Positions 23,130 through 26,866 of a stretch of 26,866 nucleotides of DNA are shown in pieces; the stretch's first letter is position 1; each line of letters begins with the position of its first letter. The DNA comes from Phycisphaerae bacterium (GTDB lineage: Bacteria > Planctomycetota > Phycisphaerae > JAAYCJ01). The stretch is taken from assembly GCA_012514125.1 (NCBI GenBank), contig JAAZAW010000043.1, forward strand, positions 1-26,866. The letters are read 5' to 3'. Under the pieces are notes generated by a model that ran no database searches, was not told the origin of the DNA, and was given only the letters and a program-made list of their open reading frames with translations. The position numbers were made by a program, and so were the translations under genes.

Positions 23130-24374
23130 CTATTTTTTCGATTCAGACGCGTTTGGGACTGTCGCAGGCTGAGTCTGAGTCGTCGGAGCCGCCGGCGCCA
23201 ACGTTCCCAGTTCCACCGGTGTGACCGTCATGCCCGGTCTGGCCGAGAGAACACCCAGGACGATGTATTTTTCACTCGGTAAGACGCCGGTAATCAGTCC
23301 GTTTTCCGCTTTGTGATAATCCGCCACCTGCCGCATCCCCTCGACCTGCAATCCGAGCGTTACATACCGTTGTTCCACGACGTTATCGTTGCGGACGACG
23401 AGAATATAACTGCCGTTAAGGTCGCGGCGAATCGCGCGTTCATCGACCAAAGTCCTTACGCAATTTTCTCCCGCGGGGACTCGAACCCGAACGAACATTC
23501 CCGGCAGCAACACCCCCGACGGATTGTTAACCTTTCCTCGAACCATCACCGTTCCCGTCCCCGGATCGACCTTACTGTCGATATAATCGATTTTTCCCTC
23601 GTAGGTGTATTGCACCTCTTTCTCGCTGCCCGTTCCGACGTGAAATGTGGTTTTCCCGATCTGCCGAATCTCCTGAAGCGGTCCGAGCAGTAAATCCTCG
23701 CCTAAATTAAAATAAACATACATCGGGTCCATCCGGGTTACCGTCGCCAAAAGCGTCTTTTCCTGCGCCCCCACCAGCGAACCGACGTCCACCAGATTTC
23801 TGTTCACGATTCCATCGATCGGCGCGGTGACCGTGGTATAACCAAGCTGAAGCTCCGCCTGGGCCAGTGCGGCTTCTTCCGCCTTGAGTGCCGCGGCCGC
23901 AATATCCCGATTTGCCTTTCGCTGGGTCACTTCCTCTCGACTGACGGCGTCTGAAAGAATGGCCTTTTCCACACGTTCCAGGTCAACTTCGCTCCTGGCC
24001 AGCAACGCCCGCGCCGAAAGCACCTTCGCAGACAACGCATCGCGACGAGCCTTGTATTCGGCAGGATCGATGACAAACAGGGTCTCACCTTTTCTGACTC
24101 TGGCGCCGTCCTCATACACCACTTCCTGTAAAAAGCCTTCGACACGCGCACGCACATCCGCGATTTCTATCGCTTCGGTCCTGCCGGTGAAATAAAACAA
24201 ATCGCAAATATCGCGTCTTTCCGGTGAAGTCACGGAAACCACGGGCGGCGGAAATTCCGGCACTTTCACGGGCGGTTTTTTTCCCAGATAGACAATCGTG
24301 GCCACCACCACGCCTAAAGTCACCAGAACGATGATTCCCGTCGTAAAATTACGAACTGCCGATATCACTGACAT
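23130..24374 (-). CDS. RND efflux periplasmic adaptor (AcrA/MexA-like)
   Basis: A 414-residue membrane-fusion protein that links the RND pump to the outer-membrane channel. It has an N-terminal membrane anchor (residues about 11-30, GIIVLVTLGVVVATIVYLGK) and no lipobox, the first lipoyl half (VRARVEGFLQEVVYEDGARV, about 75-94), an alpha-hairpin (about 115-185), the second half (LGYTTVTAPIDGIVNRNLVD) and a beta-barrel with PGTGTVMVRGKVNNP and LLPGMFVRVRVPAG. The C-terminal tail is Thr/Gln/Pro-rich. GAAGGAGC precedes the start codon. It sits between the outer-membrane factor and pump genes, all leftward, so one mRNA is likely. Confidence 0.95.
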   Translation of the reverse strand: MSVISAVRNFTTGIIVLVTLGVVVATIVYLGKKPPVKVPEFPPPVVSVTSPERRDICDLFYFTGRTEAIEIADVRARVEGFLQEVVYEDGARVRKGETLFVIDPAEYKARRDALSAKVLSARALLARSEVDLERVEKAILSDAVSREEVTQRKANRDIAAAALKAEEAALAQAELQLGYTTVTAPIDGIVNRNLVDVGSLVGAQEKTLLATVTRMDPMYVYFNLGEDLLLGPLQEIRQIGKTTFHVGTGSEKEVQYTYEGKIDYIDSKVDPGTGTVMVRGKVNNPSGVLLPGMFVRVRVPAGENCVRTLVDERAIRRDLNGSYILVVRNDNVVEQRYVTLGLQVEGMRQVADYHKAENGLITGVLPSEKYIVLGVLSARPGMTVTPVELGTLAPAAPTTQTQPATVPNASESKK

Positions 24375-24448
24375 AGGTTATTGCTCCTTCAAATCGGCTT
24401 GATCGCCGATACTCACTAAAACAGGTACATTTCTCTCTGATCGCTTTT

Positions 24449-25957
24449 TTATGTTTCATCCGCAGGCATCGTTGCACAAACCGGCTGGGTGCAGGCTTGT
24501 TCGCCTGTCTTCCATCCCCCACCCGCCGCACGATAAATTCGAATAAGATTCTGAATCGCCAGACCTTCGCTCACAGCCAGATTGTCCTGCTGCACAAAAA
24601 GCGACCGCTGCATATCCAACACATTCTGAAAATCCGTCAAACCGTTGCGGTATTGATTCTCTACCAGGCGAACCGATTCCTCCAGCGACGCGACCGACTC
24701 GCCGAGCTTGCTTCGACGATCGATTTCATGGACATAATCGTTTGCCGCGTCTTCGATCTCCTGCAACGCCAGCAAAATCGTTCGTTCATAGTTCACCAGC
24801 GCCTGCTGTGTCGCCGCCTCTTCGAGGCGAATTCTGTTACGAATCCGAAAACCGTCAAATAGGTTCCAGGTGAGTTGAGGTCCGAAGCTATAGGCTGCGC
24901 TATACGCCCTTCCCAAATCGCCCGTATTCACCGCCTGAAGGTGCAGCCCGCCTGTCAGCGTAAAAAACGGATAAAGTTCCGACGTCGCCACACCAATCAG
25001 TGCCGTCTGGGCTGCAAGCTGGCGCTCCGCTCGTCGAATATCGGGACGACGCCTCACCATATCCGCCGGCAATCCCATTGCGATATCCACCGGCGTCTCC
25101 GGAAGTCCTGCGTCTTGGATCAACTGTTCCGCCACTGTCCCCGGATGTTCCCCCAATAGCACATCAAGCCGGTTGAATACCCGCCGAAGCTCCGCCCGAA
25201 GTGTGGGCACGCTTGCCTGCGTCGCCGAAAGGTTCGCTCTGGCCTGGGCGACATCCAACGCCGGAACCAACCCCGACTCATAGCGTGCCTTGGCAAGCTC
25301 CAGCGTCTTTTGCTGCGATTCGATATTCGCTTGCGCAATTTTTAAGCGTTTTTGGAGCGTCCGCGCCTGAATATACGATGTCGCCACTTCCGCGTTCAGA
25401 ATGACCATCACATCATAATAATTTTCCAGAGATGCTTCCTTCGACGCCAGAACAGACTCATACGTTCGTCGAATTCGTCCAAAAACATCGATTTCCCAAG
25501 AGGCTGTTCCGCCGATGGTCGTCAGATTGCCTGCTTTTGGATTTGGATACACCACTTCATTCGAATTCGGAATGGGAATCGGAGCCGGCGCACCGGGACC
25601 ATACTTGCTCGCTCGCGAGCGAGTATAATTCGCATCGGCGTCTACACGCGGGAAAAATTCTCCGGTCACTTCGCCCACTCGCGCCCGGGCCTGTTCCAGA
25701 TTCCACCAGGCAATCCGCAAGTCGGTGTTTTTCTCCGCGGCGCGCTCGATCAACTCGGTCAGAACCGGATCGTCAAACTCCCGCCAGTATTCTTCCGGCG
25801 TGCAACCACTCCTCAAACCATAACGAAGATCCTGCTGCCATTGATCCGGAACCGCCGGATCCGGCTTTGAATAATTCGGCCCGACCGCACAGCCGTTAAT
25901 CATCCAAATCAGGCCGACGCAAATGCTCTGCTGCAATATTTCTCGTCCATGTCTCAT
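24449..25957 (-). CDS. RND-operon outer-membrane efflux lipoprotein (NodT/OprM-like)
   Basis: A TolC-type outer-membrane channel of 502 residues. The signal peptide ends in INGC with Cys23, followed by AVGPNYSKPDPAVPDQW, which corresponds to the start of mature NodT/OprM proteins; Asn at the -2 position of the lipobox is not common. Two OEP repeats follow, with GLPADMVRRRPDIRRAERQLA and FGPQLTWNLFDGFRIRNRI. It is the first structural gene after marR, 15 nt apart, which differs from the common adaptor-pump-channel order. It is clearly related to the channel of the neighbouring MacAB-type operon but divergent from it, so this is not a recent duplication. Confidence 0.94.
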   Translation of the reverse strand: MRHGREILQQSICVGLIWMINGCAVGPNYSKPDPAVPDQWQQDLRYGLRSGCTPEEYWREFDDPVLTELIERAAEKNTDLRIAWWNLEQARARVGEVTGEFFPRVDADANYTRSRASKYGPGAPAPIPIPNSNEVVYPNPKAGNLTTIGGTASWEIDVFGRIRRTYESVLASKEASLENYYDVMVILNAEVATSYIQARTLQKRLKIAQANIESQQKTLELAKARYESGLVPALDVAQARANLSATQASVPTLRAELRRVFNRLDVLLGEHPGTVAEQLIQDAGLPETPVDIAMGLPADMVRRRPDIRRAERQLAAQTALIGVATSELYPFFTLTGGLHLQAVNTGDLGRAYSAAYSFGPQLTWNLFDGFRIRNRIRLEEAATQQALVNYERTILLALQEIEDAANDYVHEIDRRSKLGESVASLEESVRLVENQYRNGLTDFQNVLDMQRSLFVQQDNLAVSEGLAIQNLIRIYRAAGGGWKTGEQACTQPVCATMPADET

Positions 25958-25972
25958 CGATGTCCTGTGCCT

Positions 25973-26434
25973 CTAACTTTCCAGTTCGTTTCGATATTTC
26001 CGAACATTATCATAAATCTTATGCAACATATCAAACAGTTCGCTAACACGTTTTTTTGAAAATCCGCGAACCATTTTTTTCGATTGTTTCTCCAGAATCA
26101 CCATGATTTCTTCCCGAACGCCTTTAGCTTTTTTCGTCAGAAAAACTCGATATACCCGACGGTCCGACTCCTCAGGCCGGCGAATCACATAACCCGATTT
26201 TTCAAGCTTCTGCACCGCCCGGGCGATCGTGCTCTTGTTCACCTTTGTCTCACGCATCAGTTGATCCTGCCGCAAACCGTCTTCGATGTACAGATGCGCC
26301 AAAAAACCAAAGGTCGCCCGGCTCAAACCGAACCGGGCCATCTCCCGATCGATAATATCCAACTGAACCAAATGGATCATCGTCATCCATTTGCCCGGAT
26401 GATCGTCAAAAAGCTCTGCTTGCCTGTCAACCAT
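25973..26434 (-). CDS. MarR family transcriptional regulator
   Basis: A 153-residue winged-helix repressor. The DNA-binding domain covers about residues 35-105: the recognition helix lies in KVNKSTIARAVQKLEKSGYV and the wing carries ESDRRVYRVFLT with D91-R92-R93, the invariant DXRXXXVXLT signature. Flanking helices provide the dimer interface. Ligand binding by such proteins usually relieves repression of efflux genes. AGGTGAG lies 4 nt before the ATG on the minus strand. It heads the RND operon and would control itself together with the pump, through a palindrome at 26635-26656. Confidence 0.93.
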   Translation of the reverse strand: MVDRQAELFDDHPGKWMTMIHLVQLDIIDREMARFGLSRATFGFLAHLYIEDGLRQDQLMRETKVNKSTIARAVQKLEKSGYVIRRPEESDRRVYRVFLTKKAKGVREEIMVILEKQSKKMVRGFSKKRVSELFDMLHKIYDNVRKYRNELES

Positions 26435-26470
26435 GTCTCACCTGCCAATCCTGCACACCCTGTCACTCCT

Positions 26471-26504
26471 CCCCCATCTCTGCCTCACCCCAACCCCTCA
26501 TCCC
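26471..26504 (-). other. G-run cluster in the marR leader (possible G-quadruplex)
   Basis: On the minus strand, runs of 3, 4, 4 and 5 G (plus coordinates 26502-26504, 26494-26497, 26488-26491, 26471-26475) are separated by 4, 2 and 12 nt. Three runs are closely spaced; the last loop is longer than classical quadruplex rules allow. They lie in the predicted untranslated leader, about 40-70 nt before the marR start codon. Confidence 0.45.
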
Positions 26505-26512
26505 ACACCGTC

Positions 26513-26557
26513 ATAGTCCGGCTTGACCGGACTATTCAGAAACGGCTCAAGCCGTTT
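26513..26557. repeat. Tandem hairpins in the marR leader
   Basis: Two perfect hairpins stand next to each other: ATAGTCCGG (26513-26521) with CCGGACTAT (26527-26535), 5-nt loop; and AAACGGC (26540-26546) with GCCGTTT (26551-26557), 4-nt loop. The first stem and its flanks (CAT before, TTCAGAAA after) recall the nested element at 5383-5459 and the common extragenic palindrome family. Neither stem is followed by a T-run in the direction of marR, so they are not ordinary terminators. Confidence 0.65.
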
Positions 26558-26563
26558 GACAAT

Positions 26564-26617
26564 CCGCGTTTAACTTCTTTAACTTCTTCCAAACTTTCCG
26601 CAACTTTTCCAAAACTT
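26564..26617 (-). repeat. Degenerate GGAAGTT repeats in the marR leader
   Basis: The minus strand contains repeated units of GGAA plus AGTT (for example GGAAGTTTTGGAAAAGTTG and GGAAGAAGTTAAAGAAGTT), the reverse complement of the TTCCAAC-type heptads before flbD, fliL and fliN, but more degenerate. Relative to the gene downstream the orientation is opposite to that in the flagellar operon. Confidence 0.45.
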
Positions 26618-26634
26618 CCCTGAATAACTTTTTA

Positions 26635-26656
26635 ATTAGTTGCAGCCGCAACTAAT
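26635..26656. promoter_or_regulatory. Candidate MarR operator
   Basis: ATTAGTTGC (26635-26643) and GCAACTAAT (26648-26656) form a perfect 9-bp inverted repeat with a 4-nt spacer. The size and the TTGC-N4-GCAA core agree with binding sites of dimeric MarR proteins. It lies just downstream of the predicted -10 box of the marR promoter, so occupancy would block transcription of the whole efflux operon. Confidence 0.65.
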
Positions 26657-26667
26657 ATATCCGAACA

Positions 26668-26696
26668 AACTTACTCTCTCTTTATTCAACTGTCAA
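26668..26696 (-). promoter_or_regulatory. Predicted promoter of the marR-RND efflux operon
   Basis: On the minus strand TTGACA (26696-26691) is a perfect -35 box; 17 nt further, TAAGTT (26673-26668) is a poor -10 match (three of six). Transcription would begin near 26661, giving a leader of about 225 nt and placing the 22-bp palindrome at about +5 to +26. The -10 assignment is uncertain. Confidence 0.4.
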
Positions 26697-26826
26697 CATC
26701 TTCTTCAAAATTCTTTTTGTATCCACTAAAGAAGTAGTGGGTGTTTCTATAAAGACTATTTCAAAAATCAGATGTCCGTTGAAAGAGATTGATTTCATCA
26801 AAGGCTTTTTCGTTTTTCCCTTCTGC

Positions 26827-26866
26827 ATCGAGTAGGCAGAGGGATTGCTCCCTCGGCCTCTCACAC
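26827..26866 (-). mobile_element. 3' end (domain VI) of a group II intron, body outside window
   Basis: Read on the minus strand from the window edge, GTGTGAGAGGCC leads into a hairpin: GAG pairs with CTC, AGGC with GCCT, and GAGGGA with TCCCTC, closed by a GCAA tetraloop (GNRA). One A (at 26833) is bulged on the 3' side, seven positions from the end CTCGAT, which is the layout of domain VI with its branch-point adenosine and an AY 3' splice site. The wording GTGAGAGG...CTACTCGAT is as I remember it from bacterial introns just after domain V. Domain V and the maturase gene would lie beyond base 26866, so this is a partial feature. Confidence 0.6.

Larger units (their letters stand above)
26435..26826. 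other. Intergenic region upstream of marR
   Basis: This stretch of about 390 nt contains no gene that I can support. From left to right it holds the G-run cluster, the tandem hairpins, degenerate heptads, the operator-like palindrome and the promoter listed separately. Right of the promoter, CCACTA (26723-26728) and TAGTGG (26735-26740) form a 6-bp hairpin of unknown meaning. The part 26741-26826 is AT-rich and shows nothing recognisable apart from being the apparent 3' exon of the intron at the window edge. Confidence 0.6.

Noticed and set aside
26682..26864. Small minus-strand frame containing a GSNPSA peptide, which often marks translated tRNA 3' ends
   Set aside because: A tRNA T-arm was tested: the GAGGG/CCCTC stem would leave a 6-nt loop without TTC, so it is not a tRNA. 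The pairing fits group II intron domain VI better, and the frame crosses its 3' end and the marR promoter.

Overview
The window looks like a chromosomal segment of a free-living, flagellated Gram-negative bacterium, most likely a planctomycete of the Phycisphaerae type. The reasons are: flagellar export genes in an order close to the Bacillus fla/che operon, outer-membrane efflux lipoproteins, Thr-Thr-Gln-Pro-rich linkers in several unrelated proteins, and a small conserved protein (19221-19490) that I associate with planctomycetes. The taxonomic call is an inference from style and content; no rRNA is present.

Region 1 (1-11004, + strand) is a flagellar cluster: fliI (3' half only), fliJ, a MotE/YlxF-like gene, fliK, flgD, flgE, flbD, fliL, fliN, fliO, fliP, fliQ, fliR, flhB. 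It encodes the export ATPase and its stalk, hook-length control, hook cap and hook, a C-ring component and the membrane export gate. fliM is absent between fliL and fliN, and flhA does not follow flhB. The spacers flgE/flbD, flbD/fliL and fliL/fliN are filled with repeats: a nested 77-bp palindrome and two copies of a ~110-bp leader element containing TTCCAAC heptads. Strand composition flips from C-rich to G-rich between the end of fliP and fliR, where a perfect 15-bp inverted repeat also lies.

Region 2 (about 11029-13715) holds an IS1182-type insertion sequence with an intact transposase and a consensus sigma-70 promoter. It abuts the 3' end of a convergent nfo (endonuclease IV) gene, whose frame now runs about 40 codons into the element on its antisense strand.

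Region 3 (13716-19813, + strand) is a MacA-MacB type ABC efflux operon (adaptor, ATPase, permease, NodT-type outer-membrane lipoprotein), followed by two small genes: a conserved hypothetical protein and a zinc-ribbon protein. A strong hairpin terminator at 19868-19898 separates this from region 4.

Region 4 (19934-26434, - strand) is an RND multidrug-efflux operon transcribed leftward: marR, outer-membrane lipoprotein, periplasmic adaptor, inner-membrane RND pump. A 22-bp palindrome just downstream of the predicted promoter is a good candidate MarR operator. The leader between promoter and marR is about 225 nt and contains two hairpins and a G-run cluster. The last ~40 bases match the 3' end (domain VI, bulged branch-point A, GNRA loop) of a bacterial group II intron on the - strand, whose body would lie outside the window.

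I found no wholly new multi-gene system. The most unusual material is the repeat-marked, compositionally mosaic flagellar operon, the IS/nfo junction, the regulated marR leader, and the group II intron end.
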